In this document: positions 16,956-25,474 of the stretch, in pieces
Layout of the letters: each line of letters begins with the position of its first letter
Numbering within the stretch: the first letter of the stretch is position 1
Assembly (NCBI GenBank): GCA_016202425.1
Contig: JACQOS010000213.1
Span: 1-32,186, forward strand
Direction of reading: 5' to 3'
Length of the DNA stretch: 32,186 nucleotides
DNA from: Chloroflexota bacterium
GTDB lineage: Bacteria; Chloroflexota; Dehalococcoidia; Lucifugimonadales; JACQOS01
Program-made: the position numbers and the translations under genes
The notes under the pieces: generated by a model
The model's input: only the letters and a program-made list of their open reading frames with translations
What the model was told of the DNA's origin: nothing
Databases searched by the model: none

Positions 16956-19385
16956 GTGTGGGACGTTCTTGCCTGGCTGCTGGCCGCTGAGTTCCTCGGC
17001 CTGCTGGCTTTTCCTATTCTCTTCGCCCTGACGCCCGGGCTCCCCGATCGGGGGTTCTCCCTTACGAAGCCCTTCGGGCTGCTGCTTGCCTTCTATCCTC
17101 TCTGGCTGCTGGGGTCCAGCCGGGTCATCCCCAGTGGCACCATCACGCTCGTCGCTATCCTTGCCATCCTGCTGGCGGTGTCGGCGTTCCTGGCCTGGTT
17201 CCTGTGGGACGAGTTGCAGGGGTATGTGCGCCGCCAGTGGCGCATGCTGGTCCTCACGGAGGTGGTGTTCCTGGGGCTCTTTGCCGTGTGGGCGGTCATC
17301 AAGGCGCGCGACCCCGGCATCAACCACACCGAGCAACCCATGGACTTCGCCTTCTTGAACGCCGCGCTGGTCAGCCGGCACTTTCCGCCCGAGGACCCCT
17401 GGCTGGCCGGCCAGAGCGTCAGCTACTACTACTTCGGCTACCTGATCTTTGGCGGCATCATCCGGCTGACAGGTGTGGCCAGCAGCGTGGGGTACACCCT
17501 GGCCCTGGTGCTCGTGGCCGCCATGGCCGGCACCGGCGTCTTTGGGCTGGTGGCCAACCTGGTCCGCCTTCGGGGGGGCAAGCTCGTGGGGGCCGCCCTG
17601 GCGGGCGCGGGCGCGGTGGTGTTGCTGATGGGCATTGCGAACCTGGAGAGCGCCCTGGAGCTGGCCCGGGCGAGCGGGCTGGGGTCGGCGGAGTTCTGGA
17701 AGTGGGTGGGCATCAAGGACCTGGGCGAGCCCCTCAAGTCGCCCTACTGGTATCCCGGGGAGCCGGGCTGGTGGTGGTGGCGGGCTACCCGGGTCATCGA
17801 CACAGTGGAGGCGGGGCGAAGCCTGGACTACACCATTACGGAGTTCCCTTTCTTCAGCCTGGTGCTGGGCGACCTCCATCCCCACGTCATGAGTCTGCCG
17901 TTCGTGGCCCTGTTCCTGGGGCTGGTGCTGAACTTGTGGACTGCGCCTGAAGAGGTGCGGCTTCAGGCGCTGGGAGGAAGGAAGCTGGTGCCCCTGGCTT
18001 TCGTGCTGGGCGCGCTGGGGTTCATCAATGCCTGGGATCTGCCCACCTTCACGGCGGTGCTGGGGGTCACCACCCTGGCGAAGGCGTACCCGCAGTCGGC
18101 GACGCAGCGCCGTGTCCTGGTGCGAGCCATGGGCGTTGCGGGGGCGGTGCTCGTGCTGGCCCTGTTCCTCTACCTGCCCTTCTACGCCAGCTTCCGCACC
18201 CAGGCGACGGGCGTGCTGCCTGTGGAGGAGTACGTTACCAGGCCGTTCCACTTCGTGGTGCTCTGGGGCCTGTTCCTGGGGGTGGTGGCCCCCTACCTGG
18301 CGTGGAGGCTGGTGGCGGTGCTGCGCCGCCGCCTCTGGGGCTGGAGGGAGGTGGCTGTGGCGTTGGGGGTTGCCCTGGCCCCGCTGGCGGCCTGGGGGCT
18401 GGTGGAGGGGCTCCTGGTCTTCGATGTAGCCCAGGCCGCTGGAAGGATAGGGGGCCGAGTTGTCCATCTGCTGCCGTTGGTGCTGGCGGCGGGCGGTGCT
18501 GCCTTCGTGGTGCTGGGGCGGGTGCCGCGGGCCCAGAAAGCCGCTGCGCCCGCGGGAGGGACCACCGGCTGGCTGCTGGCCGAGATGGGGCTTCGGCGCG
18601 CAGCCGGGAATCCGACCCAGAGTGCCGAGCAGCGGGACCTAGCTTGGGAAGGCTTCCCCATGCTGCTGGTCCTCGTGGCGTTCCTGCTGTTTATCGGGGT
18701 GGAGTTGTTCTTCGTCGTGGACCTGTTCCTCAGCCGAATGAATATCATGTTCAAGCTCTATTACCAGGCGTGGGTCTTGCTTGCTGTGGCTGGCAGCTAC
18801 GCCGTATACTCCCTGAGTACGCGGTTCTCCGGCTCAGCACCCGTGCTGCGCCTGGCCTGGTACGGCTGGGTGGCGGTGGTCGTGGTGGGAGTGGCGGCGG
18901 CGCTCTACTACCCTGCGGCAATGGTGTACACCAAGACCGATGGCTCGGCGACGGGCCGCACGCTGGATGGCCTGGCGTTCCTGGAGCGGGACCGGCCCGA
19001 GGAGCTGGCGGCCATACGCTGGCTCCAGGACCACTACCAGGCGGGCGACCGCCTGGTGGAAGCGGTGGGGGATGACTACTCTGAATATGGGCGCGTCTCC
19101 GCCAGCACTGGCATCCCCACGGTGGTCGGGTGGATAGGCCATGAGGCCCAGTGGCGGGGCTCCACGGGGCCCTTCGAAGGAAGGGCCGAGGCGGTGCAGC
19201 GCATCTACCAGACCCAGGAGGCGGAAGAGGCCAGAGGCCTCCTTCAGCGGTACGGCGTGAGGTACGTGGTTGTAGGGCCACGGGAACAGGCCAAGTATGG
19301 GACTGGCGGGCTGGAGAAGTTCAAGGCCCTGGGCGTACCGGTGTTCGAGCAGGGGAAGATGGTGGTCTACCGTGTCGGAGCGTAG
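16956..19385 (+). CDS. DUF2298 / Chlor_Arch_YYY domain membrane protein
   Basis: Large polytopic protein with INHTEQPMDFAFLNA and SVSYYYFGYLIFGGIIRLTG (YYY motif), ITEFPFFSLVLGDLHPHVMSLPF. Confidence 0.88.
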   Translation: MWDVLAWLLAAEFLGLLAFPILFALTPGLPDRGFSLTKPFGLLLAFYPLWLLGSSRVIPSGTITLVAILAILLAVSAFLAWFLWDELQGYVRRQWRMLVLTEVVFLGLFAVWAVIKARDPGINHTEQPMDFAFLNAALVSRHFPPEDPWLAGQSVSYYYFGYLIFGGIIRLTGVASSVGYTLALVLVAAMAGTGVFGLVANLVRLRGGKLVGAALAGAGAVVLLMGIANLESALELARASGLGSAEFWKWVGIKDLGEPLKSPYWYPGEPGWWWWRATRVIDTVEAGRSLDYTITEFPFFSLVLGDLHPHVMSLPFVALFLGLVLNLWTAPEEVRLQALGGRKLVPLAFVLGALGFINAWDLPTFTAVLGVTTLAKAYPQSATQRRVLVRAMGVAGAVLVLALFLYLPFYASFRTQATGVLPVEEYVTRPFHFVVLWGLFLGVVAPYLAWRLVAVLRRRLWGWREVAVALGVALAPLAAWGLVEGLLVFDVAQAAGRIGGRVVHLLPLVLAAGGAAFVVLGRVPRAQKAAAPAGGTTGWLLAEMGLRRAAGNPTQSAEQRDLAWEGFPMLLVLVAFLLFIGVELFFVVDLFLSRMNIMFKLYYQAWVLLAVAGSYAVYSLSTRFSGSAPVLRLAWYGWVAVVVVGVAAALYYPAAMVYTKTDGSATGRTLDGLAFLERDRPEELAAIRWLQDHYQAGDRLVEAVGDDYSEYGRVSASTGIPTVVGWIGHEAQWRGSTGPFEGRAEAVQRIYQTQEAEEARGLLQRYGVRYVVVGPREQAKYGTGGLEKFKALGVPVFEQGKMVVYRVGA

Positions 19386-21759
19386 TCCAGGGGCCGTGGG
19401 AGTAGAGGAGCCCTCCCAGCCCTGGCCCGAGACGGCGCCTGGGACCCCGACGGAGCGCAGGGAGCAGCCGCGCCGCCAGGAGGCGGCAGGGACCTGGGCC
19501 CGCTGGGAGCTCGCCGCCTACCTGGTCATCGTGGTTGCGGCCCTTGTGCTGCGGCTGTGGGGCCTGGGGGACAAGGCCTTCCACCACGATGAGAGCCTCC
19601 ATGCGAGCTACGCCTGGTACCTGTACGACGGTCGTGGCTACCGGCACGACCCCATGATGCACGGGCCGTTCCAGTTCTTCGGCACGGCCCTGATGTTCCA
19701 GCTCTTTGGGGACTCGGACTTCACCGCGCGCCTGCTGTACGCCCTGTACGGTACTGCGCTGGTGGTGCTGCCCGTGTTCCTCCGGGACCTCCTGGGCCGA
19801 TATGGCGCCCTGGTGACCTCCCTCCTCCTGGCCGTCTCGCCGACGATGCTGTACTTCAGCCGCTTCGCCCGGAACGACATCCTCATGGCCGTGTGGGCCC
19901 TGGCCCTGGTGACGCTGGTGTGGCGTTATCTCCGCCGGCAGCGGGTGCGCCATCTGGTGCTCGGCTCGGCGGTGCTGGCGTTCGCCTTCTCCACCAAGGA
20001 GACGGCGTACATCCTGACGGCAGTGCTGGGGAGCTATCTGCTGGTGGCCGCTCGGCGGGATGTGGTGCCCTGGCTTCTGGGCCGGAAGGCGTTGCGGGAC
20101 TTTGCTCCACCTGGGCAAGTGCTGGTCCTGTTGGCCACGCTGAGCCTCCCCCTGGGGGCGGGTGCTGCCTCCATCCTCCAGAAGCCGCTGGGGCTGGAGC
20201 TGGCCAACCCCGACTACACCCGCGCTCCCGTGGGGATACCGCTGGGGACGGGGCTGTATGTCGCCTTCCTGCTGGTGGTGGGGCTGCTGATGGCGGGCAT
20301 TGGCCTGGGGCTCCGTTGGCGGCCCAGGGTGTGGCTGGCGTGCGCCGCTGCCTTCGCCACGGTCTGGGTGCTGCTGTACACGTCGTTCTTCACCAACTTC
20401 TGGGGTGGGCTGGCCAGCGGGCTGTGGCAGAGCGTGGGCTACTGGGTGGTGCAGCAGGACGTGGCCCGGGGCGGGCAGCCCTGGTACTACTATCTGGTGG
20501 TAGGACTGAACTACGAGTTCCTTCCGCTGCTCATGGGGCTGGTAGCCATGGGCTTCTACCTGAAGCGAGGAGATGAATTCTCGCGGTTCCTGGTCTTCTG
20601 GGCGGTGGGTAGCTTCGCCTTTTATACGTATGCGGCGGAGAAGATGCCGTGGCTGCTGGTCAATGTGGCCCTGCCGTTCATCGTCCTGGCGGGCAAATTC
20701 CTGGGCGACCTGTTGGCCCGGCAGCCCTGGCTTGCCGAGCGGTCGCCGGTGGCGCAACGGGCCCTGGTTCCGGAAGGGGGCGATGCCGGAGCGGTCGGCA
20801 TGGCCGGAGTCCCCGAACCCAGTGGGGTGGATGCCGCGCCCGAAGGCAGCCTGGCCCCCGCGGCGGAGTCTCGCGTGGCAGAACCGGGCCCGGGTGCCAC
20901 GAAAGAGCGGTACGGTCGGCGTGGCGTCGCGGGCGCTGTGGCGAGGCTCTCCTGGCCTGCGCTGGCCTTCGCGGGGATGCTGGTGCTCCTGGTGGCCCTG
21001 GCCGGGCGCGGCCTGGGGCTGGTGCTGAGGGCGGACGTCCAGAGCTCTGTGGGGCTTCTGTTGACCACGGGGCTGGTCGTGGCGGCGCTTCTGGGGGCGT
21101 GCGGCTATCTGCTGGGCAAGGTCCCCCGGGGCAAGCGGGGCCCCCTGGCCGGCGTGGGCGTGGCGGCGATCATGCTGGCGCTGACGGTGCAGGCGTCCCT
21201 GAGAAGCGCGTACGCCAACGCCGACGTGCCTGTGGACATGCTGGTGTATACGCAGACATCTCCGGAGATACCCCAGCTCGTGCGAGAGATCCGGCGTTTG
21301 GGTGCGGAGACGGGGAAGGGCGAGAGGCTGAAGGTCATCGTGGACACGGCAGATGGCTTCGCCTGGCCGTGGGTGTGGTACCTGCGGGACTTTCCCACCG
21401 TGAGCTATCTGTGTCTGGGCAGCGACCCCGGGTGCCAGGGGATGACCCAGGCCCCTGACGCCGACGTGGTGTTGGTGGATGCGCCGAACCAGGCGTCGGC
21501 ATCGCGCTTCCTGGAGGCGTACGGGCCGCCCATCAGATACAAGCACCGGTGGTGGTTCCCGGAGAGCTACCGGGGCCTGAACGTGAAGACCGTGGCGGAG
21601 GCTGTCCGTCAGAGGCAGTCCTGGTGCCGGGTGCTGGAGTACTTCCTGGACCGGCGCTTCGACCTGTCCATCGGGTCGGTGGACGCCTACGCCTACTTTC
21701 CATCCAGCTTCAGCCCGGCGCCCCTGAAGCAGCGGGACCAGGAGAGGACACGCTGCTGA
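19372..21759 (+). CDS. TIGR03663 / Agl23-type flippase activity-associated membrane protein
   Basis: LRLWGLGDKAFHHDESLHASYAWYLYDGRGYRHDPMMHGPFQFF, TMLYFSRFARNDILMAVWAL, FAFSTKETAYI. Start inferred as GTG 19372, overlapping the preceding gene. Confidence 0.87.
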   Translation: MSERSPGAVGVEEPSQPWPETAPGTPTERREQPRRQEAAGTWARWELAAYLVIVVAALVLRLWGLGDKAFHHDESLHASYAWYLYDGRGYRHDPMMHGPFQFFGTALMFQLFGDSDFTARLLYALYGTALVVLPVFLRDLLGRYGALVTSLLLAVSPTMLYFSRFARNDILMAVWALALVTLVWRYLRRQRVRHLVLGSAVLAFAFSTKETAYILTAVLGSYLLVAARRDVVPWLLGRKALRDFAPPGQVLVLLATLSLPLGAGAASILQKPLGLELANPDYTRAPVGIPLGTGLYVAFLLVVGLLMAGIGLGLRWRPRVWLACAAAFATVWVLLYTSFFTNFWGGLASGLWQSVGYWVVQQDVARGGQPWYYYLVVGLNYEFLPLLMGLVAMGFYLKRGDEFSRFLVFWAVGSFAFYTYAAEKMPWLLVNVALPFIVLAGKFLGDLLARQPWLAERSPVAQRALVPEGGDAGAVGMAGVPEPSGVDAAPEGSLAPAAESRVAEPGPGATKERYGRRGVAGAVARLSWPALAFAGMLVLLVALAGRGLGLVLRADVQSSVGLLLTTGLVVAALLGACGYLLGKVPRGKRGPLAGVGVAAIMLALTVQASLRSAYANADVPVDMLVYTQTSPEIPQLVREIRRLGAETGKGERLKVIVDTADGFAWPWVWYLRDFPTVSYLCLGSDPGCQGMTQAPDADVVLVDAPNQASASRFLEAYGPPIRYKHRWWFPESYRGLNVKTVAEAVRQRQSWCRVLEYFLDRRFDLSIGSVDAYAYFPSSFSPAPLKQRDQERTRC

Positions 21760-21796
21760 GGCACCGTGCTCGGTCGCCGGAGAGGGGGAGAGACCC

Positions 21797-22567
21797 GTGA
21801 GGCTGCGGGACCGGGTGAGCATCGTCACCGGGGCGGGCAGCGGCATAGGGAGGGCAGTAGCCCTGGGCCTGGCTGGAGAGGGGTCGCGGGTAGTGCTGGT
21901 GGGCAGGACCCCTGGGCCGTTGGAAGAGACGAAGCGGCAGGTCGAGGTCTCTGGGGGAGCGGCGCTCGTCTGCCCAGGCGACGTGGGTGACCCTCGGGCG
22001 GTCCGAGCCACCGTCGAGGCGACGCTTCAGGCCTACGGGCGTGTGGACGTGCTGGTGAACAACGCCGGCTACAACATCCCCCAACGGGGCATCCTGGAGA
22101 TGGCTCCTGAGCAGATCGAAGGGGTCGTGCGGGGCAACCTGACGGGGAGCCTGCTGTTCATCCAGGCGGTGCTGCCCGCAATGCTCAAGGCCAGGGCGGG
22201 GACCGTCGTGAACGTCTCCTCCATAGCGGCGAAGCGCCCTGCCCTGGTCTCGGGCGCGGCCTACAGCGCGGCCAAGGCGGGGCTCATCACCATGACGCGA
22301 GTGCTGAACCTGGAGCTGCACAACACGGGGGTGCGGGTGTGCGTGGTGATTCCTGGGGCGACGGACACCCCGTTGATGGACAAGCGCGTGGCGCCTCCCT
22401 CCAAGGAGGCGAGGGCGGCGATGCTGACCCCTGACGATGTGGCCGAGGCGATCTTGCTGGCGGTGCTGATGCCGGGGCGCGCTCTTGTGGAGGAGGTCGT
22501 CATCCGGCCCACGGTGCAGGTGGAGTTCCGCCGCCAGGTGCCGCCCCCGGCGGCCAGCGGGGCATAG
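21797..22567 (+). CDS. SDR family oxidoreductase (FabG-like)
   Basis: SIVTGAGSGIGRAVALGLA, DVLVNNAGYN, NVSSIAAKRP, AAYSAAKAGLITMTR. Confidence 0.92.
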   Translation: MRLRDRVSIVTGAGSGIGRAVALGLAGEGSRVVLVGRTPGPLEETKRQVEVSGGAALVCPGDVGDPRAVRATVEATLQAYGRVDVLVNNAGYNIPQRGILEMAPEQIEGVVRGNLTGSLLFIQAVLPAMLKARAGTVVNVSSIAAKRPALVSGAAYSAAKAGLITMTRVLNLELHNTGVRVCVVIPGATDTPLMDKRVAPPSKEARAAMLTPDDVAEAILLAVLMPGRALVEEVVIRPTVQVEFRRQVPPPAASGA

Positions 22568-22713
22568 CAGGTTGGTGAAAAAGGAGGAGTCCAGAGGGGC
22601 GCAGCCCCTTTGGCGGGGGTCTGGGGGTGTCCCCCAGATATAATTCCTACCCCCTTCCTGGCCAGGAAGGGGGACAGGGGGATGGTCGAAAGGTTTTTTC
22701 AACACCCTGATAG
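22565..22713 (+). repeat. MITE-like repeat copy 3 (complete)
   Basis: Core 22568-22709 begins CAGGTTGGTGAAAAAGG and ends TTTTTTCAACACCCTG (imperfect inverted ends), flanked by ATAG at 22564-22567 and 22710-22713. Internal hairpins AGGGGC-GCA-GCCCCT, TCTGGGGG-TGT-CCCCCAGA and palindrome CCCCCTTCCTGGCCAGGAAGGGGG. Confidence 0.85.
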
Positions 22714-22772
22714 GGCCGGCCTGCCTCCATCTCGTTCCAGGTGGGAGGCCGCCCCGCCGCAAGGGGCCTTTC

Positions 22773-22802
22773 TTGTGTGCCTGAAGAGGCAAGCCGTATA
22801 CT
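22773..22802 (+). promoter_or_regulatory. Putative promoter TTGTGT-18-TATACT
   Basis: TTGTGT 22773-22778 and TATACT 22797-22802 upstream of the flippase-like gene. Confidence 0.45.
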
Positions 22803-22836
22803 GGGGCCTCACGGGGGATGGGAGGATACCCTGCTG

Positions 22837-23934
22837 TTGGGGAACCCACGGCTCTGGATAGGGCTCCTGGTCACCATCGCTTTCCTGGGGCTGCTGGTGC
22901 TGCGGGTGGATGTGGGCGAGACCGTCAGGCGCCTCGGGCGGGCCAACTACGTGTTCCTCCTGCCTGGCCTGGGCTTGTATGCGACGGCGGTGCTTGGGCG
23001 GACCCTTCGGTGGCGGTACCTGTTGCTGCCCCTCAAGGGCGTGGGGCTTGGGCGGCTCGTTCCCGTAGTAGTGGTCGGCTACATGGCCAACAACCTGCTC
23101 CCCATGCGTCTCGGGGAAGTGGTCCGCAGCTACTACGTAGGAGAACGCGAGGGGGTGAGCAAGGCGGCGGCGTTCGCCACGGTGGTGGTGGAGCGGGTCT
23201 TCGATGGCCTCGCGCTCCTCTTCTTCCTGGTTGTCGCTGCCGCTTTCCTTCCCGTCGCGGGGTTGGTGAAGGGCCTCGGGGAGACCACCCGCGTGCCCTG
23301 GCCTATCCTGGCCGGAGGGACGGTGCTGTCGTTCGTGGTGGTATCCGGCGTCCTGCTGTGGGGGTCGCGAGGCCCGGCGGCGTGGACGCGCCTGGCCGCT
23401 CTTGTTTGCAGGCCATTGCCCGCCAGGTGGAAGGGGCAGGTAGTGGGGCTGGTGGATCTCTTTGCTACGGGTCTGAGCACCCTGCGCAACCCCGGGCGGC
23501 TGGCCGCCGTCTTCCTGCTGTCGGTGCCCGTATGGCTGGCCGAGGCCGCGACGTCCTACGTGATAGCTCTGGGGTTTGGCCTGGAGGCGCCGCTGGGAGG
23601 CCTTGGGGGCATGGCGACGGCCATCGTGGCGATGACCGCGATTGCAAACCTGGCAACCTCGCTGCCGTCGTCGCAGGGAGGCGTCGGGCCCTTCGAGTTC
23701 TTCGCCGTGGCGACGCTGGTCCTGCTGGGCGTGGAGGCGGAGGTGGCGACAGCGTATGTGGTGGCGCTCCACCTGACGCTCCTGGTGCCGGTGACGGTGG
23801 TGGGGCTGGTGTACCTGTGGGTGGGGAAGGAGTCGCTCCTGCGGCTCATGCGCCTGCCGCCAATGGCGGCGAAGGCATCGGCTGCGGAAGGCAGGGTGGC
23901 AAGCGGCCCTGTTCCACGCGAGGAGCTCCCTTGA
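22837..23934 (+). CDS. Lysylphosphatidylglycerol synthase TM-type (UPF0104) flippase-like protein
   Basis: ATAVLGRTLRWRYLLLPLKGVG, GYMANNLLPMRLGEVVRSYYVGEREGVSKAAAFATVVVERVFDGLALL, SLPSSQGGVGPFEFFAVATL. TTG start at 22837 inferred from GGGAGG RBS. Confidence 0.85.
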   Translation: MGNPRLWIGLLVTIAFLGLLVLRVDVGETVRRLGRANYVFLLPGLGLYATAVLGRTLRWRYLLLPLKGVGLGRLVPVVVVGYMANNLLPMRLGEVVRSYYVGEREGVSKAAAFATVVVERVFDGLALLFFLVVAAAFLPVAGLVKGLGETTRVPWPILAGGTVLSFVVVSGVLLWGSRGPAAWTRLAALVCRPLPARWKGQVVGLVDLFATGLSTLRNPGRLAAVFLLSVPVWLAEAATSYVIALGFGLEAPLGGLGGMATAIVAMTAIANLATSLPSSQGGVGPFEFFAVATLVLLGVEAEVATAYVVALHLTLLVPVTVVGLVYLWVGKESLLRLMRLPPMAAKASAAEGRVASGPVPREELP

Positions 23935-24000
23935 GCCGGTGGGTGACTGCTTTGGGGGATGGCTGGGGAGGGAGGCACTCCCCGCAGGCAGGTTGTTGAG

Positions 24001-25326
24001 GTGGCCGAATACCGCGTAGGCATTATCGGCGGGGGCATTGGGGGGCTGGGAGCCGCCTATGAACTGGCCAAGTTGGGCCACCACGTAGAGCTGTACGAGC
24101 GGGCGCCGTTCCTGGGGGGACTCGCCTCCACCTTTGAGGTGGGAGGAGGGCGCCTGGAGCGGTTCTACCACCACCTCTTCCTCTCGGACACCACCATGAT
24201 CAGCCTGCTGAAGGAGTTGGGGCTGGGCGACCGGCTGATCTGGCGGGACTCCAAGGTGGGGATGTTCACCGGCGGCCGCATCTACGACTTCTCCACCCCG
24301 TGGGATCTGCTGCGCTTCAGCCCCGTGAGTCTGGTGGACCGCATGCGCATGGGGTTGGTGGCCCTCTACCTCCAGCGGGTGAAGCGGTGGCAGAAGTTCG
24401 AGCACTCCACCGCTTCGGCCTTCATGCGGAAATGGGCAGGGAAGCGCAACTACGAGGCGGTCTGGGAGCCCCTGCTGAAGGGGAAGTTCACGACGTACCA
24501 CGACCAGGTCTCCATGGCCTGGCTGTGGAGCAAGTTCGCCACCCGCGTTGCCTCCCGGGGGAAAACGCTCAGGGAGAAGCTGGGCTATATCCGGGGGAGC
24601 TGGCAGGTGCTCATCGACGCGCTGGAGCGGCGCATCCGGGAGCTGGGGGGCCAGGTGCTCACGAGCACGGCGGTGACGCGCATCCTCACGGAAGGGGGTC
24701 GGGTCTCTGGGCTGGCCATCCAGCGGGCGGATGGCATGCAAGAGCAGCGGGCCTTTGACATCGTGATCGCCACCATCCCCAGCTTCGCATTGCCCAAGCT
24801 GGTGGAGTTGCCCCAGGAGTACGTGGCCAAACTCCAGGGAGTTGAGTACGAAGGGGCCATCGCCGCCATCTGGGTGCTCAAGCACAGCCTCTCCCATATC
24901 TACTGGCTCAACATCACCGACCCGGACATCCCCTTCCTGCTGGTCCTGGAGCAGACGAACCTGGTGCCTCCGGAGGAGTACGGCGGCAAGCATCTCATCT
25001 ATACGGCCAACTACGTGACGCGCGACGACTACCGGTGGCCGCTCAGCCCTGAGGAGATCGTTCGAGGCTATATTCCCAACCTCAAGAAGATCAACCCTGC
25101 CTTCGACGCATCGTGGATCGAGGCGACTTACGTTCACAGGGAGCCTGCGGCCCAGCCCATCATCAAGGCCAACCACAGGGAGCGGATGCCTCCTACCAGG
25201 ACGCCTGTTCCGGGGCTGTGGCTGGCGGCCATGAGCCAGGTCTACCCGGAGGACCGGGGGACCAACTACAGCTTGCGCCTGGCGGTGGAGGTGGCCCGCC
25301 AGGCAGTGGAGATGCACCAAGCATGA
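24001..25326 (+). CDS. NAD(P)/FAD-dependent oxidoreductase (amine oxidase / protoporphyrinogen-oxidase-like)
   Basis: VGIIGGGIGGLGAAYELAKLGHHVELYERAPFLGGLAS dinucleotide-binding motif; C-terminal GLWLAAMSQVYPEDRGTNYSLRLAVEVARQ. Confidence 0.88.
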   Translation: MAEYRVGIIGGGIGGLGAAYELAKLGHHVELYERAPFLGGLASTFEVGGGRLERFYHHLFLSDTTMISLLKELGLGDRLIWRDSKVGMFTGGRIYDFSTPWDLLRFSPVSLVDRMRMGLVALYLQRVKRWQKFEHSTASAFMRKWAGKRNYEAVWEPLLKGKFTTYHDQVSMAWLWSKFATRVASRGKTLREKLGYIRGSWQVLIDALERRIRELGGQVLTSTAVTRILTEGGRVSGLAIQRADGMQEQRAFDIVIATIPSFALPKLVELPQEYVAKLQGVEYEGAIAAIWVLKHSLSHIYWLNITDPDIPFLLVLEQTNLVPPEEYGGKHLIYTANYVTRDDYRWPLSPEEIVRGYIPNLKKINPAFDASWIEATYVHREPAAQPIIKANHRERMPPTRTPVPGLWLAAMSQVYPEDRGTNYSLRLAVEVARQAVEMHQA

Positions 25327-25392
25327 GGGTGACGTGTTCCGTATGAGTTCTGGAAGCAGGGGAACCATTGGGGCAGGACTCTGAAGAGTCGG

Positions 25393-25421
25393 TTGACTTG
25401 CCTGGAGCCTGGGACTAGGAT
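25393..25421 (+). promoter_or_regulatory. Putative promoter TTGACT-17-TAGGAT
   Basis: Intergenic, about 55 nt before the MFS gene. Confidence 0.5.
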
Positions 25422-25474
25422 TCGGCGAGGAAGTTTTCCCCTTTCATAGCTAACTAGAAAAGGAAGCTCATTTT

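Noticed and set aside
16338-18467. 709-aa minus-strand ORF
   Set aside because: Antisense to ftsY and the YYY membrane protein; compositionally biased translation.
19321-22011. 896-aa ORF on the minus strand
   Set aside because: Shadow ORF antisense to the YYY/Agl23/SDR genes; Gln/Arg/His-rich low-complexity translation typical of GC-rich antisense frames.
22699-25368. 889-aa ORF on the minus strand
   Set aside because: Antisense to the flippase-like and FAD oxidoreductase genes, no recognisable domain.
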